Positions 39,236-50,600 of a stretch of DNA of 64,000 nucleotides are shown here, piece after piece. Numbering within the stretch: the first letter of the stretch is position 1; the number at the start of each line of letters is the position of its first letter. Made by a program: the position numbers and the translations under genes. This DNA is from a virus. The notes beneath the pieces are model-generated. The model saw only the letters and a program-made list of their open reading frames with translations, did no database searches and had not been told where the DNA came from. The DNA is taken from positions 1 to 64,000 of the IMG/VR virus record IMGVR_UViG_3300044609_000988, one strand, 5' to 3'.

Positions 39236-42200
39236 ATCCGTTGCTAAAACAGATACATTTGAAATTTTTAGGCAAAAAGTAAACGAAATTGCTGGCGATG
39301 TTTTTAGCATTTCTTCTGGCGGTAGTGACCTATCTACAGGAAATCTTAAGTTGGGAGATGGCACAAGAACTGCCCCAGCATTAGCTTTTGTATCAGATGG
39401 TAGCTTAGGAATTTACAAACCAGCAGCAAAAACTTTTGGATTTGTGAGTGGTGGCAAGAAAATTGCTGATTATTCAGAAGCATCAGTATATACTTTCAAA
39501 GATTTAATTTTACAACAAAATATTTTAAATAATACGGGTATTTCTATAACAAATATTGGTAATAATTATGATGCTGGGGAATATTCTGATGTTAAATTAA
39601 TTGGTGGCACTGGAGATAATGCTACTGCAGATATCACGGTTACTGAATTTTCGGGGAGTATTAATTCAGTTGGAGCAAATTATATTGAAGGTAATTATAG
39701 TGGTATACCAATATCTGGTGGATCTGGCACAGGAGCTGTAGTATCATTTGATATTAATGGAATAGTTGGGAATATTACAGAAGGAGGAACTGGTTATATT
39801 CCAGGAACTTACGACAATATCGAATTAATTAATGGATCTGGCACAGGAGCAGAAGCTAGTATTGTTGTTACTGGAGATACTGTTCTTAGTGGTTCTATCA
39901 CAAATCCTGGTTCTGGATATACTGAAGGAGTATATAATTTTGTCGGAATTTTAAATAAACCACTCGATACTTTTGCAGTAACTTCAATATCAAATCCAGG
40001 AACTCCCCCACCAAATAATGTTTATCAAATTGACGGAGTAACCCAAGATACATTAACTTTAATTAGAGGAAATACTTATAGATTTGATGTATCAAATTCT
40101 TCTCTTTCTTCATATCCATTAATTTTTAGAGCAATTACTGATGAATTTTTGGCATCTGAAGATTATAATGTAGTCTCAAAAGGAACTATTGGAACTACAG
40201 GAGCATTTATAGATCTTATTATAAAACCAACAGCTTCATTAGGTAATATCAAATATGATTGTTCATCTGATCCAGGAATGGGATCGACAATTACTATTAT
40301 TGATGGAGCTTTAGGACAGTATGGAAGTATTGCAACTGCCACGGCAACAGTAAATTCTTCTGGTTTAGTATCTGATTTTGAAATTACTTCTTTTGGTTCT
40401 GATTACAAACAAACTGACGTATTACAAGTTTATTTTGGTGAAGTTGGAGGGACTGGTTCTGGGTTTGAATATACAATAGGATCTCCTTCTTATACTGGCG
40501 TAGTATCTGAAATTACTATCACAAATAACGGCATTAATTATTTAAAAAATAATGTTTTATCAATAAATTCTCTAGATGTTGGTGGCGAAGGATCTGGATT
40601 TGAATTTACAATAACGTCAGATCCTGGAATAGTATCAAATCTACAATTCAGCTCTAAAGGCTCTGGGTATCAAATCGAAGATATTCTTGAATTACCAGAA
40701 GAAATAACAAATATACAAACAAATTTAAATTCTCAAGTTTCGGGATTATCTACTACACTAAGTAATTCATCTACATTAGTTACCGTATCATCCACAAATG
40801 GTATTGTTGCTGGGATGACTGTTTTAACAGATATTTTAACCAGTGTTGGCGAACTTCCTATAGGAACAACTGTTCTTTCAGTAAATAGTTTAACTCAAAT
40901 AACATTATCCCAATTGCCTTCCACTTCAGGAACAGCAACTTTAAATTTTGTTTCGCCAGGACAACTTGACGAAATACAATTAGTTTCGGTTGAAAATATT
41001 ATAGTTGGTTCTACTGTAACACAAACAGCTGGTTCGGGACAATTAGATATAGATACCACAGTAACAGAAATTGACACAGAAACAAATATAATTACTCTAT
41101 CATCTCAGCCAGTAAAAGCAGGATCAGCAACTTTAACTTTTTCGCCTCCATTTGGAATTCCTGCAAATAAATTTGAATACGAAATTTCAAATTTAGGTAG
41201 TATTGAAGAATTTACTATTACTGCTGGAGGAAATGGATATTCGTTGGGAGATGTATTAACTGTAAACAACAAAGATTTAACACAGCCAATTGTATTTTCA
41301 GTAATTAATAAAAATTTACAAACAATTACTTTTGTTAATTCTATTTCAAGTGCAGTTTTTTCTGTTGGAGATACTATTACATTAACGGGAGGATCTTTAA
41401 TTCCTGTTATTTCCACAATTTATAGTATAAAATCTTCTGGGGGATTTATACAAAGTATATTAGTAGATTCTGGAAATTATGAATCAGGAGATATTATAAC
41501 TGGAGAATCAATAACAACTTCAAATTATGAAATAAATACTGCTTCTTCTACACAATATAGATATTTTATTGATACTGGTTCTGGTTACGAATTAACTCCA
41601 AATTTAACTCTATATGTAGGAAACACTTATAACTTTAATTTATCTGATAGTTCAAATTCTTCTCATATATTTTCATTAAGTAAATTTAGAGATGGCATTT
41701 GGGGACCTAGTTTAATTGAAAATATAACAACTACATTATCTACATCTTCTGCAACAATTATCGTAAATGATACTACTGGCATTTTGCCAGGAATGGAAGT
41801 TTCAGTTACTGATGGTGATGGGGTATTGGAGCTAGCAACTAAAGTATTGCAAGTTAATAATGTATCAAACTCAATACTGTTAGATAAAGCGCCAAGTTTC
41901 TCTGGTGCAGTAACATTAACATTTAGGGGAACACAATATACCGATGGAGTCGAAAGAGGACAATCCATCTTATCAATTAATGTAACAGAAAATACTCCAA
42001 ATCTTTACTATTATTGTGCTGCTCAAAATAGCACCCATGTTAATGAAGGTGGAGAAGATAACCAAGAAGCTGTTATCACGATCAACCCAAATAATCCAAA
42101 AGTATTTGGTAGTGATTTTTTACTCAGTGTAGATGAATTAACCACAGAAGATGTAATTAGTGGTAATATCGAAACTGGAGAATTTATAGCAGTTTCTTTT

Positions 42201-44081
42201 ACTGGCAATGAAGCAACCTTTGGATCTGCTTCGGTGACAGGAACTTTATCTGCACCATCAATTACAGGAAATGATATTACTGCTACTACAATTACATCTA
42301 CAGGTAATTTAGAATTATCTGGAACGGAAGTAAATGTGACAGGAGATTTTAATATTGGTTCCAATATTCAAGTAGTTTCTTCTAATGGTAATATTACAAC
42401 GTCAGGTATTCTCCAAACCAATGGCAGTTTAAACGTTAATAATATTTTAACGGTTATTGATAATACTATTTCTACTATTACTGGCAGTGATATTGTATTA
42501 GAACCGCCTACAGGAAGAGTAGCAAAAGTAAACACAACAACTGCTATTATAATTCCTTCGGGTAATTCTGCTCAACGACCAGCAGGAGCAGTTGCTCAGA
42601 ATGGAGCAATACGTTTCAATACAGAAACTGGACAATACGAAGGTTACAGTGCTGCTACAACTTCATGGTCATCTCTTGGTGGTGTCAGAGATCTTGATGG
42701 AAATACTTATATTGCTGCCGAAGCATTTACTGGTGCTAATGATAATATTTTATACTTTTTTAATGATACTAATAATACATTAAAACTAACAACATCGTAT
42801 CTTGATTTTAATACGGTAAAGAAACTTCGTTCTTTGAATATTTCTTTACCTACCTTCACTAATTGGTCAGCAAATACTCCAGTTACTCTCGGTTCTTATG
42901 TAAAGTATAGAAATAATCTTTACGAAGTAACTCAAGCAGGCACTACAGGAACTTCGGGTAACGAACCAGTTCATACAACTGGAGTTCAACCAAATGGCAC
43001 AGCACAATTAACTTGGTATATTTCTGCTGTTGCTCCATTAACATTTGAAGAAATTTCGGAACTTCAAGTTGGACCTCTTGGCAATCTCCCACTTATTGTT
43101 AATAGCGATTTAAGATTAGCAGATAATGTTTTATCAACAGATGTTAGTGACCTTATACTCAGACCAAATGCTGGTAAGAAAGTTACCATCGATGCTCAAA
43201 CATCTCTTGTAATTCCTGCTGGAGACAGCAATAATAGAGGTGTTGCTGCACAAGGTTCTATTCGTTATAGCACTACTTTATCTTCGTTTGAAGGTTATAA
43301 CGGAACTAATTGGACAAGTTTAGGTGGCGTAAAAGACGTTGACGGAAATACATATATTATTCCAGAAACTGCTCCTGGTGCTAATGAAAATATTTTATAC
43401 TTCTATAATGATGGCGAAAATACTTTACGCTTATCAAAAACAGCTTTAACTTTCCAGACAATTTCTACAATCTCATCAAATTCAAATACTTTAGCTATCA
43501 ATGCTAATCTAATAACTTTTGATAATTTATCAGCATCAATTGATAACTCAGGAACATCCACATTTATTTCATCCACACAAACTAATTTAGATTTAGGTCT
43601 GTCAGTTGGTCTTACAAATAAACATCTATTGAGATTAAATACCTCTGGAGATATTATTATTAATAGAGGATTTGGTACATCGATAGAAAATAACCTAGTT
43701 GTACTTTCTAATGAATTAAAAGATTTTGAATTGGATGATACTAAACTTTCTACAGCTGATATTAACTTAACTAAAGGAACTACAAATACTGGTTCTACAG
43801 TTCTTTATTCTCCATCTTCTGCCTCAGGAATTAAAGTCGTAGTTTCTGCTGAAAATATCACCACAAATGATGTTGAAATGATCGAATTTACTGTTACTGA
43901 TAAAGGAAGTGATATTTACCATAGTGAATATGGAAATGTTATTACAAATGATAATTTAATTAATATTACTTTTGATTTTAATGCTTCTAATGATGTCAGA
44001 ATGAATTTTGCTTTAGATGCCTCTGTTCAAACTGGCGATGAGGTAAATATTACAGTAGTAAAAACCATTATCAAAAAATAA
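39222..44081 (+). CDS. Large virion/fibre protein with cupredoxin-like modules
   Basis: A 1619-residue protein. Residues about 105-250 carry G-x-Y-x-x-G beta repeats (GGSGTGAVVSF, NGSGTGAEASIVV). Two cupredoxin-like modules follow: about 266-363 (YRFDVSNSS ... IKYDCSSDPGMGSTI) and about 780-956 (YNFNLSDSSNSSHIF ... LYYYCAAQNSTH). The C-terminal third is fibre-like, with a duplicated module near 1120-1190 and 1345-1410 (EGY...WxSLGGVxDxDGNTYI). The type I copper ligand set is incomplete in both modules, so they are probably structural. Confidence 0.7.
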   Translation: MAVLRSVAKTDTFEIFRQKVNEIAGDVFSISSGGSDLSTGNLKLGDGTRTAPALAFVSDGSLGIYKPAAKTFGFVSGGKKIADYSEASVYTFKDLILQQNILNNTGISITNIGNNYDAGEYSDVKLIGGTGDNATADITVTEFSGSINSVGANYIEGNYSGIPISGGSGTGAVVSFDINGIVGNITEGGTGYIPGTYDNIELINGSGTGAEASIVVTGDTVLSGSITNPGSGYTEGVYNFVGILNKPLDTFAVTSISNPGTPPPNNVYQIDGVTQDTLTLIRGNTYRFDVSNSSLSSYPLIFRAITDEFLASEDYNVVSKGTIGTTGAFIDLIIKPTASLGNIKYDCSSDPGMGSTITIIDGALGQYGSIATATATVNSSGLVSDFEITSFGSDYKQTDVLQVYFGEVGGTGSGFEYTIGSPSYTGVVSEITITNNGINYLKNNVLSINSLDVGGEGSGFEFTITSDPGIVSNLQFSSKGSGYQIEDILELPEEITNIQTNLNSQVSGLSTTLSNSSTLVTVSSTNGIVAGMTVLTDILTSVGELPIGTTVLSVNSLTQITLSQLPSTSGTATLNFVSPGQLDEIQLVSVENIIVGSTVTQTAGSGQLDIDTTVTEIDTETNIITLSSQPVKAGSATLTFSPPFGIPANKFEYEISNLGSIEEFTITAGGNGYSLGDVLTVNNKDLTQPIVFSVINKNLQTITFVNSISSAVFSVGDTITLTGGSLIPVISTIYSIKSSGGFIQSILVDSGNYESGDIITGESITTSNYEINTASSTQYRYFIDTGSGYELTPNLTLYVGNTYNFNLSDSSNSSHIFSLSKFRDGIWGPSLIENITTTLSTSSATIIVNDTTGILPGMEVSVTDGDGVLELATKVLQVNNVSNSILLDKAPSFSGAVTLTFRGTQYTDGVERGQSILSINVTENTPNLYYYCAAQNSTHVNEGGEDNQEAVITINPNNPKVFGSDFLLSVDELTTEDVISGNIETGEFIAVSFTGNEATFGSASVTGTLSAPSITGNDITATTITSTGNLELSGTEVNVTGDFNIGSNIQVVSSNGNITTSGILQTNGSLNVNNILTVIDNTISTITGSDIVLEPPTGRVAKVNTTTAIIIPSGNSAQRPAGAVAQNGAIRFNTETGQYEGYSAATTSWSSLGGVRDLDGNTYIAAEAFTGANDNILYFFNDTNNTLKLTTSYLDFNTVKKLRSLNISLPTFTNWSANTPVTLGSYVKYRNNLYEVTQAGTTGTSGNEPVHTTGVQPNGTAQLTWYISAVAPLTFEEISELQVGPLGNLPLIVNSDLRLADNVLSTDVSDLILRPNAGKKVTIDAQTSLVIPAGDSNNRGVAAQGSIRYSTTLSSFEGYNGTNWTSLGGVKDVDGNTYIIPETAPGANENILYFYNDGENTLRLSKTALTFQTISTISSNSNTLAINANLITFDNLSASIDNSGTSTFISSTQTNLDLGLSVGLTNKHLLRLNTSGDIIINRGFGTSIENNLVVLSNELKDFELDDTKLSTADINLTKGTTNTGSTVLYSPSSASGIKVVVSAENITTNDVEMIEFTVTDKGSDIYHSEYGNVITNDNLINITFDFNASNDVRMNFALDASVQTGDEVNITVVKTIIKK

Positions 44082-44084
44082 ACA

Positions 44085-44594
44085 ATGGCAACTAATTTAA
44101 AACAGTTTGATTCTGTAGGTGGATTTTCAGTAGATAATACTACTGTAATTAATAATTTAAAAGATGTTAAAAACGTCAACACATTAGAGTTAAAAAATAG
44201 CGAATTTTCTGATAGTACAAGAACTCAGTATATTTTACGTGGTACTAATACCGCTATATTAGGTACTGATGCTATTGGATCTCAAATTATTCTTCCATCA
44301 GAAACTATTAGTTTTATCACTGGTCATATTATTGGTGTTAATTCTAGTGGAGGAGGACACCATTCATCAAAAATTGAAAGTGTTGTATCATGTGATGTAG
44401 CTGGAAACGTTCAGGTTCTTTCTGAATTAACTACTATTGTAAAAGATAGTATTCCAGAAAGTCAAAATTGGACAGTAAATACTTATGATGGTGGGGCAGC
44501 TAATAGATTTAGCTATTCTGTTACCAGAGCAGGAACAACAGACACAATTAAGTGGATAGCTACAGTAGATGTGATAAGCATTCTGTGGTTATAA
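44085..44594 (+). CDS. Small virion-cluster protein
   Basis: A 169-residue protein starting MATNLKQFDSVGGFSVDNTT. The N-terminal 50 residues resemble the opening of fibre proteins (INNLKDVKNVNTLELKNSEF); the C-terminal part is beta-rich (WTVNTYDGGAANRFSYSVTR, then IKWIATVDV), similar in flavour to the end of the upstream 1619-residue protein. It is the last gene before a CTAAATA motif. Probably structural. Confidence 0.6.
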   Translation: MATNLKQFDSVGGFSVDNTTVINNLKDVKNVNTLELKNSEFSDSTRTQYILRGTNTAILGTDAIGSQIILPSETISFITGHIIGVNSSGGGHHSSKIESVVSCDVAGNVQVLSELTTIVKDSIPESQNWTVNTYDGGAANRFSYSVTRAGTTDTIKWIATVDVISILWL

Positions 44595-44598
44595 TAAA

Positions 44599-44605
44599 CT
44601 AAATA
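44599..44605 (+). promoter_or_regulatory. Late-promoter motif CTAAATA
   Basis: CTAAATA lies 42 bases before the 3077-residue fibre gene; AAGGAATAAC (44610-44619) and GAAGCGGAG (44627-44635) follow in the leader. Confidence 0.5.
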
Positions 44606-44647
44606 TACTAAGGAATAACATCTTCAGAAGCGGAGCAGCACAGCAAA

Positions 44648-47600
44648 ATGAGTTTTCAATTCAATTCTGATAAAGAAATAATTCAGGCAGTTAATCCAAA
44701 ACTCGTTGGTAGTAACGAACTTACTATTAGATCTGGAGAAGGCGCTTCTGAAAAAGAAATTTTTAGAGCACAATTAGATTCTCAAACTGGTTTACCAAGA
44801 GTTGGTATTAACAGAACTGGCAGACGAGTAGAAAGTATTAGGATTAATGAAGGTCAGGGAGGTACTGGTTACACACTAACTCCAAACGTAACTCTAACTG
44901 CACCAGATTTACCAAATGGTATTCAGGCTCTAGCTTCTGCTGTTGTTTTCAATGGCTCTGTTGTTGCTATTATTGTTGATAATTCTGGCGATGGATATTC
45001 GTTAGCTCCTGAAGTAACTATTACTGGAGGAAATGGTTCTGGCGCTGCTGCTACTGCTGTTTTGGACACAGTAGATTTTGAACTCGATATCAACGGTGCT
45101 ATCCGAACATCAACCTCAATTATTTCTGATACTGCTCGCATCTTAAACCTTGATATTGATAATTTTGTTACTCCCGATGCTAGTTTTAGAGCACCAAATT
45201 TAAAAACTTGGGCTAACGGCACTGGTACTCAATTTGTACCAAACGTAGTATTACAAAAAGATTCTTATAGATATGCTGCGGATAATATCTATCAGGCATT
45301 AAACACAGGAACAACAGGCTCTTCATTACCCATCCACAAAGATGGTATCGCTCTAAGTGGAGATGTTCAATTAAAGCATGTTGGTTATAGAGTAAATGAT
45401 GTAAATGCTCCGCACTATTTACAAACTGGAGAATCTGGTTTATTTCCAAGATCAATTACTCCTCTTCTTGGTGATAAATCAGATAAAATTGCTACCACAG
45501 AATATGTTCTGAACCTAGCTACTAATGACGTAGGTGGTCGTGTTTATGTTTCTGCCCAAATTGGTAATGATCAAAATGATGGTCGTTCTGCTGTTGCTCC
45601 AGTAAGAACTATTAAACGTGCTTGCCAAATTGCTTCGGCAACAGTAGGTGTTAAAGAAACTGTTATTATTTCGGGTGGCGACTATGTAGAAGATAACCCA
45701 ATTTCAATTCCAGCAGATTGTTCAATTGTTGGTGACAACTTACGTCTAGTAATTGTCAGACCAGCAAATCCCCGTAAACACATGTTTAAATTTGGGGATA
45801 AAAACTATCTAACAGGTCTTGTTTTCAGAGATCAAATTGATAGTAATGGGGATCCTGTGGCAACATGGGATTACGCCATGGTCTTTGATGACAAGCAAAG
45901 AATTTATTATGATTCTACTACTGGAGGAGATTTCGGAAGAAGCTTTCCGATTGGTCATCAAATTTTTGGACCACCTAGAATTAGAGTATCATTCCAAAAC
46001 CACACTGGCGGAACAGAATTAATTGCTGGGTTGAGCGTAAGTGGTATTAACACTGGCGCTTCGGGTTTAATTGCTGGCGTCACTTTTGAATCTACAACTG
46101 GCCCCGATGCTTATGTAAATGGTACAATTGATGTTGATATTACCAGTGGTTCGTTCAACAACGGAGAAACATTTGAATATACAGTAGGTATTGCTCCAGC
46201 ACAGCAAACATATGATTTCATTTCTACTGATATTACATCAATTAGAGCTGAAGGAGAAGTTGTATCTAATAACAAAGATTTAGCAATATCTTTACCAATT
46301 GTACGTATTGATTTTTCTCAACAAGGGACCGCAGAAACTTCCGAAGGGGGTTTCCAGTATGATCCAGCAGAGGATAATTCGGGTGGTATTGTTTTCTACA
46401 CCAACGCTCTAGTTGGTAGACAAAATACTCATGACTTTAAGGAAGGACAGCAAATTGAAATTCAAGGTCTCCCTATATCAGGACCAGATCTTTCTTATTT
46501 AAATGGCAAGCAAAGAATTTATAAAATTCTTCGTGATGCTGATGGAAGATCTAGAAGATTTGTTATTCAAAATAAACAAGATGAAAGTTTAACAGATTCT
46601 AATTTTATTCCAAATAATGCTTCTGTAAAATCATATGATTATTCTGTAACAGTATCTCTATTAAACTCACCAAACAAATTTGGGGTTGCTGAGTCAGTTT
46701 CCAGAAGATTTCAGGATGCTTGTATCTTAATTCGTAATAATATTCCTTTTATTGTTGATGAAGCTTATCTACAAATTAAAGATGAATTTGAGTATCTTGC
46801 TGTCCCAAATGAACAAAAATGTCGTAGAGATATTGGTCATTTTCTAAATGCTCTCATTCGTGACTTAGAATATGGAAGCAATTACCACACAATTGAAGCA
46901 GCTCAAACATATATTCAAAATGCTCAAATTGGATATTTGGGTAATGAAATTACCGAATCAGTAAGAGCATACGAGATCGCTAAAGATCTTGCTATCTTAG
47001 CGATGAGAAGATGGAGAACTGGCAATGGTCAACTTGCCAATTCATTATACACTCCACTATATTCATCGATTACTAGATATTTTGACCCAACTGTTATTCA
47101 AGACACTCTGGGAGCGGCCTGTGAGGACGTAGCAAGCGCCATCAATACCCTTGGGTATCTTTTTGTTGCAGTAATCACAAACAACGCTGTAGACCGTTAT
47201 CTAGACGCCTCAGAGCTGATTGCTCGTAATACTGATTTGATTGCCGAAGAAGCGGTAGGTTTTGTGCGAGCACAATATCCTGATCTTAATTTAAACCAAG
47301 ATAACTCAGAATCAAACAGATTTGTAGATGCAGCAAATTTAATTTTTGCTAACAAAGATGAAATTCAAGATAAAGCATTAGCACAAATTTCTGTAGAGTA
47401 TAGCGAAGCATCTTGGGGTACTGATTGGGTTATTCCTGGTGATACAATTAACCAAGACAATAAGAGAAACTTAGATTCTTATAGATTAATTCAAAAAAAT
47501 AGAACAGAAATTGTTAATAGTTCTTGGACACAATTAATTGCTCAATATCCAGGAGTAAGTACAACAGAAACTAAGTGCAAGAGAGACATTGGCTACTTTG

Positions 47601-50600
47601 TAGATGCTGTTTCGTTAGACGTATTTTTAGGTGGCAATAAGTATTCCAGAAAGTTTACTTTACAATATTTTAATAACGGAGCACCAATTTCAAATGGACT
47701 AGTTGGTGAGGAAACACAATCAGTATTTGCTTTTAATCAAGCCAGAGACTTGATGAAGTCGGCTATCACTAATCAGCTGACCTATAAAGATTTAACTATC
47801 ACAGCAGATTCTGCCACTGGTTCAAATACCTCCACATCATCTTGTTCTGACGTACAAACAAATATTACTAACCTTGTTTCCATAGTTACTGCAGTAATTT
47901 CTGCTGGAAATACAACTTCTCTGCCAGCAGAAAATGCTGGAACCATTTACAGCGGTTCATCGAAGTGCAGAAGAGATATTGGTTATTTTGCAACTGCTAT
48001 TGCAAACGATTTGGTCAGTGGAGGCAATTCAAATATTATCGAAGTTGCGAAATCATATTTCAATAACGGAACTCCAATTAGTAACGGTCTAGTGGGAGAA
48101 GAAGCTCAATCAGTTATTGCTTTCAACAAAGCAAAAGATCTAATGAAGTTGGCTATCACTAACCAACTTTACGCAAAAGATTTGACACTAACAGCTGATC
48201 CTCTTACCAATAACAACCAAGATCCAAATTCTTGTGCTAATGTCAAAACTGCTATTGATACCCTTGCCGCTATTGCTGTTACTTCTATTACCAATGGCAA
48301 TTTAACTTCTTTACCAACAGTAAACACTGGAAATACTGATATATGTAAGAGAGATATCAAGTATATTCTTTCTGCGGTAAGAAGAGATTTAACTCTTGGT
48401 GGAAATGCTGGTATGCTTACCGCTGCCGAAGCATACTTTACTGGAGCACAATTAACTGGAATACCAGAAGAAGAACTATCACCAACTCGTTATGCTTTTG
48501 AAAAAGTAAGAGATTTAGCCATTCTGGCAATGAGAAATTGGAAGACTGGTAACGGTACTGGAACTGTTTATATTCCAACATACACAATTAAGCAGCAATA
48601 TATTGATTCAACTATTGCTATTGATCCAGGAACTCCTATTTGTGCGAATGTTGCTTCATCTATTACAACATCATTTGCTTTACTGGATGATGTTCTTTCT
48701 GGGGAAATTCTTCCTGGTGCTACAGAAAAAACATACGGCACTTTATATGATACAACAAATATAGTATCTTTCCCAGACAATACTTTATACGATGCTAATA
48801 ATAAGGTAATTACTCCAAGAGCAACTTGGGATGATCTTCCTTATATTGAAGCTTCTCCATACACGCAAAACGCCTCAGTTATTTCATTCTTAGGCGGTGG
48901 TGGTGCTCTCATTGATGGTAGTAAAGTATCCCAGCCAAACTGCCCATTCCCAGGATTAGAATTAGACGGTTCGGCATCATTCCCAAATCAGGGTAAATCA
49001 ATGGTGGCGGCAGCGTTCACTATTGTGTCCTTCAATGGTGTTGGATATAAAATTATCAATGATGGATATGTACAGTTGGTTTCTGTATTCGTTCTATTTG
49101 CTGCTGATGGTGTACTTGCTGAGTCTGGTGGTTACGCTTCTATTACCAACTCAGCCACTAACTTCGGCATCTATGCTTTAAGAGCAAGAGGATACAATAA
49201 TTTTGCGTATAGTTTTGACGTTGGTACAATCACCAATGTATCCACAACCCCAACTGGAAGAACAATCTTTACAGTGGATGGTTTAGGTAGAGAACCACTA
49301 GAACATTATATTGTAAAAATTGATGGTTACAGCAACTTAAATCCAGAAATTGAATACTTTATCGATACTGTTTCTGGAGTTACAGTTGGTCCCCCATTCT
49401 CTGCTCAAATTACTTTAGAAAGTGGTTCTGGAGATCCAGCAGAATTTATTCGTGATTCCGACAATGTAGCTGTTAGCACAGGAATTGGGGAATTTTCTGG
49501 AAAAACTATAAGATTACACAGACCATCTATCGTTAACTCTTCATCGCACACATGGGAATTTGCTGGTTCTGGCACTAACTACAATGCTCTACCAGAAAAC
49601 GGTGGTGTTAAGATTGATGCTAACGAGCAAGTATCTCAGGATTATGGACGTGTTTACTGCTCGGGCACAGATGAACTTGGTGACTTTAAAGTAGGTACTT
49701 TTGCTAAGATCGAAAACAGAACTGGTAACATTACCTTTACAGGTACAGTTACAATTTCGGAAGTTGAATTCCTTAAATTGAAAGGTGGCGACGTTGTTGT
49801 TACTGGTTTTGATAACTCAAATACACTTGGCGGAGCTAATACAACCGACTCCAAACTACCAACTCAAAAGGCAGTTAGAGATTATATTACTAACAACCTC
49901 GGTCCTTATATTAATAAACCATATTCCACAAATGCTGTTCCTAGAGCACTTGTAGAATTAACAGATTCTGGTAAAATTTCTATTGATCAGATTCCTCCAC
50001 TACGTCCATTTAACGTATATACAATAGAGGATCAAGCAGAAAGACTTTCGATCGAAGGTGCTCTTGCTGGTGATATTGCTATTCAACAAGACACTGGCAC
50101 TTCATATATTTTAAATAATGATAATGATAGCCTATTTGTTTCCTTTGCTGTAGATACTGACTTAGTATTTACAATTGGAAATATTTTTACAGGTGATATT
50201 TCTGGCGGCCAAATTCAAGCTACAGAGTATCGCACTGGAGTAGTTTATCAAATTAGTCTTTCTAATGCTGGTTCTGGATATACAATTGCTCCAACAGTAA
50301 CTATTTCTGGAGGCAATCCTGGTGCTGGGGCTGTTCAAGCAAGTGCTATTGCTACAATTGCCAATGGTCAAGTTGTGACCGTACAAATTATAGAGTTCAA
50401 TGGGTTTGTTGGGGGCAAGGGATACACAACACCACCAACAATTACATTCTCTTCTCCTGGTGGTGCTGGAATTACTGCGACAGGTTCTTGCTTAATTGAA
50501 AGTAGATTATATGGCGATATCGTCAATAATGTTAAAATAACAGATACCGATACAATTCAGTCTAGCAATTCTCCCACAGATACAGTAAACATAAACAGAT

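Noticed and set aside
39500-40000. CRISPR-like or tandem DNA repeats in the structural genes
   Set aside because: The periodicity is at protein level (G-x-G-Y beta units) with diverged DNA; no identical repeats separated by spacers.
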